Shown one piece after another: positions 14,942-22,702 of a stretch of DNA of 28,453 bases. Below the pieces are notes generated by a model, which saw nothing but the letters and a program-made list of their open reading frames with translations, was not told where the DNA came from and made no database searches. Within the stretch, counting starts at the first letter, position 1; each line of letters begins with the position of its first letter. The translations under genes and the position numbers were made by a program. The DNA comes from Burkholderiales bacterium (GTDB taxonomy: Bacteria > Pseudomonadota > Gammaproteobacteria > Burkholderiales > Burkholderiaceae_B), in the NCBI GenBank assembly GCA_005788065.1, contig SXZD01000086.1, forward strand, positions 1-28,453, in the 5' to 3' direction.

Positions 14942-15607
14942 ATGACATCTGCTTTCATCAAACACGTGACGCTTGCCCTCACGACAGTGACTCTGGGTCT
15001 TTCAGTCTTCACGGCCGCACAGGCCGGTGCGCCGGAGGATGTGCAACGCATCCGCAGCAGTTGGGAAAACATCAAATACCGCATGCCCGAAAAAGAGCAG
15101 GAAGAGGCGATGGAAAAGCTCAACAAAGAGGCTGCGCGCGTCAAAGCCCAGCATCCGCAGGATGCGGCCGTGCTGATCTGGCACGGCATCATCGAGTCCA
15201 GCTATGCGGGTCTGAAAGGCGGTCTGGGTGCGCTGTCACTGGTCAAGGATGCCAAGCTGTCATTTGAAGATGCGCTGGCCATCAACTCGTCTGCCCTGGA
15301 CGGATCTGCCTACACCAGCCTCGGTTCGCTTTACTATCAGGTGCCGGGCTGGCCCATCGGTTTCGGTGACGACCGCAAAGCGGCAGAACTGCTGAAAAAG
15401 GGTCTGTCCATCAACCCCAACGGTATCGACTCCAATTATTTTTATGGTGATTTCCTCTTCCGCAGCGGCGACTATGAGGGCGCTGAAAAGGCCTTGAAAA
15501 AAGCGTTGCAGGCGCCCGCCCGCGAGGGTCGTGCGCTGGCTGATGAAGGCCGTCGCAAAGAGGTCAATGAACTGTTGGCCAAGGTAGAGAAGAAGCTGCA
15601 GAAGTAA
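14942..15607 (+). CDS. Periplasmic TPR-repeat protein
   Basis: The 221-residue product has a signal peptide (KHVTLALTTVTLGLSVFTAA, cleavage AQA-GA near residue 28). The mature part is helical with TPR-like units: the stretch around LSFEDALAINSSALDGSAY, then KAAELLKKGLSINPNGIDSN and DFLFRSGDYEGAEKALKKAL. It resembles the TPR proteins described with some TRAP transporters (TatT type). GGAGAA before ATG gives a clear ribosome site, and the 35-base spacing after the dehydrogenase gene with no terminator suggests it is the last gene of the operon. In such a role it could bind or ferry a hydrophobic product in the periplasm, or be a scaffold; both are inference. Confidence 0.8.
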   Translation: MTSAFIKHVTLALTTVTLGLSVFTAAQAGAPEDVQRIRSSWENIKYRMPEKEQEEAMEKLNKEAARVKAQHPQDAAVLIWHGIIESSYAGLKGGLGALSLVKDAKLSFEDALAINSSALDGSAYTSLGSLYYQVPGWPIGFGDDRKAAELLKKGLSINPNGIDSNYFYGDFLFRSGDYEGAEKALKKALQAPAREGRALADEGRRKEVNELLAKVEKKLQK

Positions 15608-15614
15608 GGCGCAA

Positions 15615-15644
15615 GGGGAGGGACGGGTTCAGTCCACCTTCCCC
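15615..15644. terminator. Stem-loop between convergent TPR and response-regulator genes
   Basis: GGGGAGGG (15615-15622) pairs with CCTTCCCC (15637-15644), with one G-T pair and a 14-base loop. It spans the 21-base gap and the end of the minus-strand gene. Without a T run it is a weak candidate for a two-way terminator. Confidence 0.3.
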
Positions 15645-16291
15645 AGCCGGTAGCCCACACCGCGGATGGTCTTGACCACATCGGAAAACAGTTTTTTGCG
15701 CAGGTGGTGCACATGCACGTCCACCGAATTGCTCTCCACATCGCCCTCCGCGCCATACAGCACGCCTTCGAGCTGACCGCGGGTATGGATGACAGACGGC
15801 GACTCCATCAAGCGCCGCAGCAGCATGTATTCGCGACGCTGCAGGTCCACCGATTGGCCATCAAGCCGTACTTCGCGGGTATCCAGCCACAACTGCAGCC
15901 GGCCTTTTTCAAGGATGTTGCGCTGATGACCGGCCAGGCGTCGCTCAAGCGCACGGATGCGCGCCAGCAGTTCGTCTACCTCAAACGGTTTACTGATGTA
16001 ATCATCCGCACCCAGGTTAAGGCCTTCGATGCGGTCGCTGGACTGGTTGCGTGCGCTGATGACCAGCACGGCAGAGGCCTGCCCCGACTCACGCAAACGA
16101 CGCAGTACCGTCAGCCCGTCCATGCCGGGCAGACCGAGATCCAGCACCAGCAGGTCAAAGGTTTCGTGCAGCGCCAGCGCCAAAGCCTGCGCGCCGTCCT
16201 GCACCCACTGGTGCGCATACTGGCCACGCGTGAGCGCATCACTGATACCGGCACCGAGCAAAGGGTCATCTTCAACCAGCAGAATTCGCAT
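15629..16291 (-). CDS. OmpR-family response regulator (QseB/PmrA-like)
   Basis: From ATG 16291 the product is 220 residues: a receiver domain (MRILLVEDDPLLG, phosphorylated D51 in VLDLGLPGMDG, T/S position in VISAR, and K in ISKPF) and a C-terminal winged helix (from about residue 125, SVDVHVHHLRKKL and IRGVGYRL). A longer TTG-started form at 16306 is less likely. It should be phosphorylated by the sensor kinase encoded divergently at 16470 and bind DNA as a dimer. Unlike most qseBC-type pairs, regulator and kinase are not on one transcript but point away from each other, and the regulator ends against the biosynthetic operon. Confidence 0.94.
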   Translation of the reverse strand: MRILLVEDDPLLGAGISDALTRGQYAHQWVQDGAQALALALHETFDLLVLDLGLPGMDGLTVLRRLRESGQASAVLVISARNQSSDRIEGLNLGADDYISKPFEVDELLARIRALERRLAGHQRNILEKGRLQLWLDTREVRLDGQSVDLQRREYMLLRRLMESPSVIHTRGQLEGVLYGAEGDVESNSVDVHVHHLRKKLFSDVVKTIRGVGYRLGKVD

Positions 16292-16469
16292 GTGTGATCG
16301 CAACAACTCGAACAGTTTGATGCCCCGATTAAACCACAGTCAGCAAGCGGCAGCGCACACATCATTTACACTGCACAAAAATGCGCAAGATCGCACCGCC
16401 GAGGCAATCAACAACCCTCACACACCGTCAGCAACACACCGAGCCCCACCACAGACCAGAGGTACCGGC
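16292..16469. promoter_or_regulatory. Divergent spacer between response regulator and sensor kinase
   Basis: This 178-base gap should carry both promoters. It is A/C-rich on the plus strand with no T run or strong palindrome that I can see. An apparent extension of the kinase frame through it is rich in Ser, Arg and Pro and unlike a protein. I cannot place promoters with confidence. Confidence 0.4.
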
Positions 16470-17879
16470 ATGCAACTGCAGCAACCCCATTCAATCCAGA
16501 ACCGCCTGATCTTCAGTCTGGTCATCAGCCTGGTCATCACTCTGGGCAGCACCGGACTGCTCAGTTATTTCATCACGCAGCACGAAGCCGACGAGATCTT
16601 CAATGCGCGTCTTGCCACTTCGGCCCGAGTCTTCGATGTACTGGTGGCGCGCAAGGTCGCCACTGCCACGCTCAACCATCCCATCGTGCTGGAACTTCCC
16701 AAAGAGCTTGAACTGGCCACCCACAATGAGGCCATGCCGGCCGGACACCGCTATGAAAACAAGATCGCCTTCCAGGTCTGGAGCGAAGATGGGCGGCTGC
16801 TGGTGCGATCCGCCTCGGCACCCGAAGAGCCTTTTGCCAAACTGTCGCCCGGCTACAGCGACAACACCCGCGACGGCCGTCACTGGCAGGTGTTTACGCT
16901 GGCCAGCGACAACACGTGGGTGCAGGTGGCAGAGCATGATGACATCCGCGAAGAGATGGCTGATGAACTGAGTTTTTCGCTGATCACACCGCTGCTGGCC
17001 GGTTCAATTTTCCTGCTGGTGCTGTCGTGGGGAACCGTGCGCGTCGGTCTGCGTTCGCTGGCCCAACTGGCATTGGACATTCGCGGTCGCGGACCCGAAT
17101 CACTGACCGCCATTGAGCTGGCGGATGCTCCACGCGAGGTCAGCACAGTCGCTTCGGCCATGAACCAGTTGCTCAATCGGCTGCGTTACAGCCGCGAACG
17201 CGAAATCCGTTTCACCGATGCTGCCGCCCATGAACTGAAAACACCGCTGGCCGCCCTGCGCATCCATGCTGACAATCTGCGCAAGGCGCAGACACCCGAA
17301 CAGCAACAGCACTCGCTCAATCAATTGCTCAAAAGCCTGGATCGCGCCCAGCGCCTGTCAGAACAGTTGCTGGCCTTGAGCGCCGTACAGGCAGAAAGCA
17401 GGCAGGAGGACATTGCACCCATCGCGGTGGCGGAGTGGATTGCCGATGTGGTGGGCGAGCACGAAGCCTCGATGGACAAAAAGCAGCAAACGTTTGAGGC
17501 AGTCGGACTGGAAGCAGCCGATACCGTGTCCGTGTCAGGCCAGCCGCTCAAACTGCACCGCCTGCTGAGCAATCTGCTGGACAATGCCATCCGCCATGGC
17601 GATGCCGGCTCGGTCATCCGTCTTGTCTTTACAACGCATGCAGACCATGTGGAATTGTGTCTGAGCAACCGCGGCAACCCCATTCCGCCGGCCATGCAGG
17701 CCAGCATACTCGAGCCCTATGTAAGGGTTTTGGGCACAGGTGTCGAGGGAACCGGGCTGGGGCTGGCGATCGTCAAGGAAATCGTGGACCAGCACGGCGG
17801 TCAATTGCGTGTGGAAAGTGATGCGCAGACGCGGGAAACCCGCGTCACCTTCACCCTGCGTGCTTGTTCAGCGTCTTGA
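16470..17879 (+). CDS. Sensor histidine kinase, QseC/PmrB-like
   Basis: The start ATG 16470 follows AGAGG at seven bases and gives 469 residues starting just before the first membrane helix (RLIFSLVISLVITLGSTGLL, about residues 12-34). A periplasmic sensor of about 140 residues is followed by a second helix (LITPLLAGSIFLLVLSWG), a linker, the dimerisation/phospho-acceptor box FTDAAAHELKTPLAALR with H254, and an ATPase domain with N box LLSNLLDNAIRHG and G box GTGLGLAIVKEI. It probably pairs with the divergent response regulator. Its last 29 bases overlap, tail to tail, the end of the hybrid kinase gene on the other strand. The signal sensed is unknown. Confidence 0.93.
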   Translation: MQLQQPHSIQNRLIFSLVISLVITLGSTGLLSYFITQHEADEIFNARLATSARVFDVLVARKVATATLNHPIVLELPKELELATHNEAMPAGHRYENKIAFQVWSEDGRLLVRSASAPEEPFAKLSPGYSDNTRDGRHWQVFTLASDNTWVQVAEHDDIREEMADELSFSLITPLLAGSIFLLVLSWGTVRVGLRSLAQLALDIRGRGPESLTAIELADAPREVSTVASAMNQLLNRLRYSREREIRFTDAAAHELKTPLAALRIHADNLRKAQTPEQQQHSLNQLLKSLDRAQRLSEQLLALSAVQAESRQEDIAPIAVAEWIADVVGEHEASMDKKQQTFEAVGLEAADTVSVSGQPLKLHRLLSNLLDNAIRHGDAGSVIRLVFTTHADHVELCLSNRGNPIPPAMQASILEPYVRVLGTGVEGTGLGLAIVKEIVDQHGGQLRVESDAQTRETRVTFTLRACSAS

Positions 17880-20160
17880 CCAGTTCGTTCAGGTCGACCG
17901 GTTTGCGCAGGAAGTCGTCCATGCCGACCTGTATGCACCGGTTGCGGTCATCTTCAAACACGTTGGCTGTCAGGGCAATGATGGGCATGTGACCCACTGC
18001 GGGGTTCTGCGCCTCAAAAGCGCGGATACGCTGGGTGCATTCGTAGCCGTCCATGACCGGCATGCGGCAGTCCATCAGGATGACTTCGACCGGCAGCTTG
18101 CGGTTCCACAGGGCATCCAGTGCTTCCTGGCCGTTGGCAGCATGGTAGACCGTGAAGCCTTCAAGCTCCAGCATGTCCTGCACAAGTTGAGCGTTGGTCG
18201 GGTTGTCTTCCACCAGCAATATATTCATTGTCTTTTTCCCGGTAATGCGGACAGGTCTTGCTGAAACTGCAGTCGATTCAGTCGGTGGCGTATCGGCCTT
18301 GCTGACACCAAAACCTGCGGGCTCATGCGCAAATCCGGACACCGCCGTCTCTGACACCGTGAACCCGGGGGCGCTGTTACCTTGATCGCCCTCGTCCTCT
18401 TCGTCGTCGTCGTCGTCGGAGCCGTCATCCCACGGATCGCGCTCATCAAGCCGCAAGTTTACGATAAACCAGAACGTTGAACCATTCCCCGACTCGCTGA
18501 TCACGCCGACATCACCATCCATCAGCAGTGCCAGTCGCTTGACAATGGCCAGTCCCAGGCCGCCGGCAACAGGGTCGGAGACGTTGCCGCCTGACGATTC
18601 GTCCGACCCCGCTTCAAACAGGGTCTGCTGCTGTTCCCGGCTCAAACCCAAACCAGAATCGGTAACGCTGAATTTCAGGGCGCTGCGCCGCTCATCGCTG
18701 CGGATGATTTCGCCCACCACCTGCACATGCCCGCTAGGCGTGTACTTGATGGCATTGACCACCAGATTGCCCAGCATTTGCCGCAGCCGCTGCGTGTCGC
18801 CCATCAGGTAGCCCGGGTCATCGCCCTGCCAACCGCAGTACAGATGCAGGTTCTTGTCAGCGGCAGCCTGAAGGTACTGCTCGGTGACCTGCCGCATCAG
18901 CACAGAGGGTTCGAAGCGTTTCTCATCCAGCTTGAGCAAACCGGCTTCCATTTTGGACGCATCGACAATCTCGTCGACCAGATTGACAAGCGCCTGACTG
19001 GATTTCAGGATGTTGCCCTTTAACTGCACGCGGCGCTGGTCGGTCAGGCGCGGATCCATGAGCAGCTGCGCATATCCGTAAACCTCGTTCATCGGCGTGC
19101 GGATTTCATGGGACATGAGCGACAGGAAGCGATTGCGCGCCGCACTGGCCTGGTCTGCGATGTCGCGTGTACGGCTGAGTTCCAGTTCACGGGCTCGCCT
19201 TGCAGTTTCGTCGCGGATGGCTGCAATGCCACCGGCCACACGGCCCTCTGCATCCAGAAGGGGCGTGCAATTCAGATCCATCCACCACTGCCGCCCGTCG
19301 GCCACATTCACGTGCGCACCCTCATAGCGACCGGACTGACCCTGCAGCGCCTCGCGCAGCACGCGCAACATACCGGTGGAGGTCAGACGTTCCAGCGTGA
19401 GATTGGAAGCGGCATCCCGTCCCAGCCCGAACAGTTCGAACAGCAGCGGATTGCAGTAACTGACGTTCAACTCTACGTCGTAACGCACCAATGCAACGGG
19501 CGTATGCTCCAGCAACAGGCGATAACGCTCATCACTTTCCTGCAGTTGCCGGGTGCTGGCTTCCTGCTGCGACAACATGCTGGCCAAGCGCTCGGATGAC
19601 TTGGAGAGGTCTTCGATGGTGCGGGAGAACATCTCGGAAAACCGCAAACTCTGTATGCCGGAGAGGCCGAGCAACATGGATACCGCAATCAGCGCGAGCC
19701 ACTCGGATGTCTGCGTTCCGTAAGCGAGCCCGAGATTCAAACCCGATTTCTGAAGAGAAAACGCCACCAGCACGAGCGCAAGGGTGGCAGCCACCGCCAT
19801 CGACAATTGCCGGACTGACAGCACACCGCCTGCGCACATCAGCAAGGCCGCCTGCACCAGCCAGAAAGGCAAGGCCGCGGTAAAACTGAAAACATAGGAT
19901 GCCGCCACCATGGTCAGGCTCGAGCCGAGCAACAGGATGGTCATGGTGGCCTGCAAATGTCCCCGGCGAAACACGAAAAATGCGCCAACTGTCAGCGTCA
20001 TGATCACGGAGATCGGCGCCACGATGAGCACATCGCGTGCTGCATACGCCTCGCTTACACGGATGCCGAACAGGATCGCTCCGGCGATCAACATGAAAAA
20101 AACGACGAAGCGTACAGATTCGTAATTGAAGCGTTGACGATAACGAAGAGAGTCCTGCAT
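17851..20160 (-). CDS. Membrane hybrid histidine kinase with PAS and receiver domains
   Basis: The 769-residue product has about six membrane helices (residues 17-175), a coiled region (180-210), a PAS domain (about 210-320, ERYRLLLEHTPVALVRYDVE in part), a kinase core with phospho-acceptor H351 in SLMSHEIRTPMN, N box MLGNLVVNAIKYTP and G box GGLGLAIVKRL, and a C-terminal receiver domain (from 645) with phospho-site D697 in ILMDCRMPVMDG. A very acidic linker (runs of Asp and Glu, near residue 580) joins kinase and receiver. There is no DNA-binding or HPt domain, so phosphate must pass to another protein. The ATG directly abuts the stop of the AraC gene, so the two are coupled. Confidence 0.94.
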   Translation of the reverse strand: MQDSLRYRQRFNYESVRFVVFFMLIAGAILFGIRVSEAYAARDVLIVAPISVIMTLTVGAFFVFRRGHLQATMTILLLGSSLTMVAASYVFSFTAALPFWLVQAALLMCAGGVLSVRQLSMAVAATLALVLVAFSLQKSGLNLGLAYGTQTSEWLALIAVSMLLGLSGIQSLRFSEMFSRTIEDLSKSSERLASMLSQQEASTRQLQESDERYRLLLEHTPVALVRYDVELNVSYCNPLLFELFGLGRDAASNLTLERLTSTGMLRVLREALQGQSGRYEGAHVNVADGRQWWMDLNCTPLLDAEGRVAGGIAAIRDETARRARELELSRTRDIADQASAARNRFLSLMSHEIRTPMNEVYGYAQLLMDPRLTDQRRVQLKGNILKSSQALVNLVDEIVDASKMEAGLLKLDEKRFEPSVLMRQVTEQYLQAAADKNLHLYCGWQGDDPGYLMGDTQRLRQMLGNLVVNAIKYTPSGHVQVVGEIIRSDERRSALKFSVTDSGLGLSREQQQTLFEAGSDESSGGNVSDPVAGGLGLAIVKRLALLMDGDVGVISESGNGSTFWFIVNLRLDERDPWDDGSDDDDDEEDEGDQGNSAPGFTVSETAVSGFAHEPAGFGVSKADTPPTESTAVSARPVRITGKKTMNILLVEDNPTNAQLVQDMLELEGFTVYHAANGQEALDALWNRKLPVEVILMDCRMPVMDGYECTQRIRAFEAQNPAVGHMPIIALTANVFEDDRNRCIQVGMDDFLRKPVDLNELVKTLNKHAG

Positions 20161-21315
20161 TCAGATTCTGCTTTCTGCTTGTTGTGTCGAACCAGCCAAC
20201 TCATGCGCCCGCTTGTACTGCGTTGGCGTCGCACCTGTCCATCGCGTGAACGCGCGTGTGAATGCAGCGGGCTCCGTGAAGCCCAGTGCATTGGAAATCT
20301 GCTGCAGCGGCCAGCGTCGCACCAGCAGCATGTTGATGGCCAGCGCCTTGCGCGACTCGTCCAACAGTGCCTGAAAGTGCGTTCCGGCAGTTTTTAACCT
20401 GCGGTTCAGGCTACGTTCCGAAACGCACAGGCTGGCTGAGACGGTCTTCAGATCCGGAAAGCCCTGCCGTCCGGGCTTGAGCAACGCCCGCACCTGTGCC
20501 ACCACATTGTCCGTACTCAGCCTTTCACGACGGGAAAACTCAAAATCCACACCCTCCAAGGCACGCTGCAAGGCCGACTCATCTGCCATGAACAGCGGCA
20601 AATCCAGATAGGCGCGCGGCATGCGCAACGAGATCTGCGATTGACCGAATGTCCAATTGCCCAGTTCGCTGCGATAGTTATCAAAGTATGAGGGTTCCGG
20701 CCAATCCACAGAGACCTGCCATTCGGGGAGGCAGCGCGCCGTCAGGAACACGGCGACCCGATAGAGCACTACCATCAGCGCTTCAAAAAAATGCTGGCGC
20801 GTAGGCTCCATATCGTATTTGGCGTAGAGGCTCATGGTGACCCACGCCGGTGTGATGTCGATGGTGCGGTCCACGTCCTGCACCAGCATCTGACGGTAAC
20901 GGTACATGATGACCAAGGCATCGCCCAAGGTGGCGCTGGCCATCAGCGCATGTCCTAGCTGCCCGAAATCCTGCGGACGAAAGGCCATGCCGAATGCCAT
21001 GCCGATATCTCCGCGACCGGTCAGGCGGGTAACGCGTCGTGCCACCCGGCCCATTTGCCGCGATGTGACAAACGCATCTGGCCGCTCCAGTTGCGAATAG
21101 CTCAGACCCACGTTGTGCACCAGCGCTGCACGCGTAGCGCCCCAGCGTTCACCGATATCCAGCAACTGTCGCATGTAAACCGCCGACAACCCCGGAATGT
21201 CGCGCACGGCGGACGCTTCCGTTGCGCTGCCCGGCGGCTGCGCAGCAGCACCGCCAGCCGGGGGGCGGGGAAGGCTTGACGCAGACTGCGCAGTCACGGC
21301 GGATACTTCGGGCAA
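20161..21315 (-). CDS. AraC-family regulator (OruR/ArgR-like)
   Basis: The 384-residue product has an N-terminal ligand domain of the kind seen in OruR-type AraC regulators (from about residue 45: LSAVYMRQLLDIGERWGATR in part) and a C-terminal AraC helix-turn-helix pair (about 285-370: VSERSLNRRLKTAGTHFQ and LGFTEPAAFTRAFTRWTG). The first 40 residues are Ala/Pro/Ser-rich and may be a disordered tail; a start at the internal Met 48 is possible, but the first ATG has GGAG five bases before it, formed by the end of the upstream gene. It lies three bases after the solute-binding gene and touches the hybrid-kinase gene, so the three are one transcript. It probably controls genes for the ligand that the solute-binding protein sees. 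Confidence 0.93.
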   Translation of the reverse strand: MPEVSAVTAQSASSLPRPPAGGAAAQPPGSATEASAVRDIPGLSAVYMRQLLDIGERWGATRAALVHNVGLSYSQLERPDAFVTSRQMGRVARRVTRLTGRGDIGMAFGMAFRPQDFGQLGHALMASATLGDALVIMYRYRQMLVQDVDRTIDITPAWVTMSLYAKYDMEPTRQHFFEALMVVLYRVAVFLTARCLPEWQVSVDWPEPSYFDNYRSELGNWTFGQSQISLRMPRAYLDLPLFMADESALQRALEGVDFEFSRRERLSTDNVVAQVRALLKPGRQGFPDLKTVSASLCVSERSLNRRLKTAGTHFQALLDESRKALAINMLLVRRWPLQQISNALGFTEPAAFTRAFTRWTGATPTQYKRAHELAGSTQQAESRI

Positions 21316-21318
21316 TGC

Positions 21319-22416
21319 TTACTCCACGTTCAGACTGCACTCGCCGTCTGTCGGATTGAGCTTGCAGCGGACCTTGCGCATCAGGGTGAGCATTTTCTTG
21401 TTGTAAATGCCCTTGTCGCGCATGGTGATGCGTGCCTCGCGCATGATGACCGCATATTCCTGCTTTTCTTTTTCAGAGATCTCCATCCAGACGTTGGCCG
21501 GGATGTCTTTCTCCATGTTGCGGACGATGTTCATGGTCTTGTCCAGCAGCGTCAGAGAAAAAGTGCGTGCCTTCTGGCCTGCCTGCGGCGGAAAGTGATC
21601 ACGGTTCAGGATGATCTGATAGGTGACCATGGCAATCGGCACACGCGCCACACCGCCTTTGGTCCCGATACCGCGGAACAGTTCCAGCGGCTTGTAGGCA
21701 GCAGCCGGGGCCGCAATGATGTCCACCGAGCCGTTGTTGAATTTCTGGCCGAAGTTGCTGATGTCGGCCGACACAGGCTGTGCGCCGATCTGCTGGATGA
21801 GTTGCGCCTGCGCCTTGTCATAGTCCAGCGAAGCTACGCGCTTGCCGGCGCCCTTGGCCAGTGTGTTGATGGAGCGGTCGTTCACGAAAATATAGGCAGC
21901 GCCCACCGGGAACACGGCAGCCACCTCATATTTGCCTTCGATCATGTCCGGCGCCAGCTTGGGGTCAGCCAGCAAGGAAATGAGCGTTCCCAGCGCCTCG
22001 TAGGTAGGCAGCGCGCCGATGGAGTCGATACTGCCGGTGAAATTGTTGAACTGCCGGGTGCGCAGGCCGGTGGCCACCAGACCCTGGCAGTTGTTGACCT
22101 TGAAATCTTCGGAGGCGACACGCTCGTCCGTGTAGGTCTTGATATTGAAGTCGTAGCCTTCTTTTTTGGCATGCAGCTGAAAATCTTTGGCCAGGCTGAA
22201 CACCGGGCCCGTTGTCCCCAAAATGTCGAACACGCAGATGACGGGGAGATTACCCGTGGGCGTGGGCTGCTGGGCCAAAGCCTGCGGCGCAGCGGCAACA
22301 CCGGCCAGAGTCAGCGTGGCAGCCAGTGCGGCGCGACGGGTGCTGCCCTGCAGATGCTGTACTGCAAGCGTGAATGCTCGGGGAAAAAGACCGTAATGTT
22401 GTAGTTTAAATGTCAT
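21319..22416 (-). CDS. Periplasmic putative solute-binding protein (DUF6091-like)
   Basis: The 365-residue product has a long signal peptide ending ALAQQ near residue 49. The mature protein starts LPVICVFDILGTTGPVFSLA and continues with TYTDERVASEDFKVNNCQG, GLRTRQFNNFTGSIDSIGAL and an alpha/beta pattern like TRAP-type extracytoplasmic solute-binding proteins; I recall this group as putative solute-binding protein, DUF6091. No TRAP permease genes are nearby. Instead it heads an operon with an AraC regulator and a hybrid kinase, so it may sense rather than import its ligand. AGGAGA sits five bases before ATG. Paired cysteines near the C-terminus (VRCKLNPTDGECSLN) may form a disulfide. Family call is moderate; ligand unknown. 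Confidence 0.75.
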   Translation of the reverse strand: MTFKLQHYGLFPRAFTLAVQHLQGSTRRAALAATLTLAGVAAAPQALAQQPTPTGNLPVICVFDILGTTGPVFSLAKDFQLHAKKEGYDFNIKTYTDERVASEDFKVNNCQGLVATGLRTRQFNNFTGSIDSIGALPTYEALGTLISLLADPKLAPDMIEGKYEVAAVFPVGAAYIFVNDRSINTLAKGAGKRVASLDYDKAQAQLIQQIGAQPVSADISNFGQKFNNGSVDIIAAPAAAYKPLELFRGIGTKGGVARVPIAMVTYQIILNRDHFPPQAGQKARTFSLTLLDKTMNIVRNMEKDIPANVWMEISEKEKQEYAVIMREARITMRDKGIYNKKMLTLMRKVRCKLNPTDGECSLNVE

Positions 22417-22702
22417 AAATGTCTCCTGTGCCGGGCGCTGCGCGCCTCGGGGGAATGCTACCCCAAGCGGTCAGAGACTGCATCCATTTCAGGAACTGCC
22501 CAAGTACAAGCTCCGTAAGCATCAGAGGAACGTAAAAGTACCGGTAGTGCCCCCTCTATTGCGGCCTGCGTCACACCCCACTATCCGGGGGTTTAAATAA
22601 AGTGACTCGGTAAAAGACTAAATGTAAAATTTCTATAAATACATTAATTTACAAATTTACGGCATAGCCAACCCCTATATCGGGTGGCCGCGGAAATACA
22701 CC
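22417..22702. promoter_or_regulatory. Divergent upstream region of the solute-binding and adhesin genes
   Basis: No gene is seen in these 286 bases. The half next to the adhesin (about 22590-22665) is sharply AT-rich against a GC-rich background, with a TATAAA box at 22634-22639 that could be a -10 element; no good -35 matches it. AT-rich DNA before a large surface protein gene is a common target of H-NS-like silencing. The ribosome site for the adhesin is weak (GCGGAAA). Confidence 0.4.

Noticed and set aside
16029..16469. N-terminal extension of the sensor kinase frame
   Set aside because: It overlaps the response-regulator gene in antisense and is Ser/Arg/Pro-rich; the kinase begins naturally at 16470 just before its first membrane helix.
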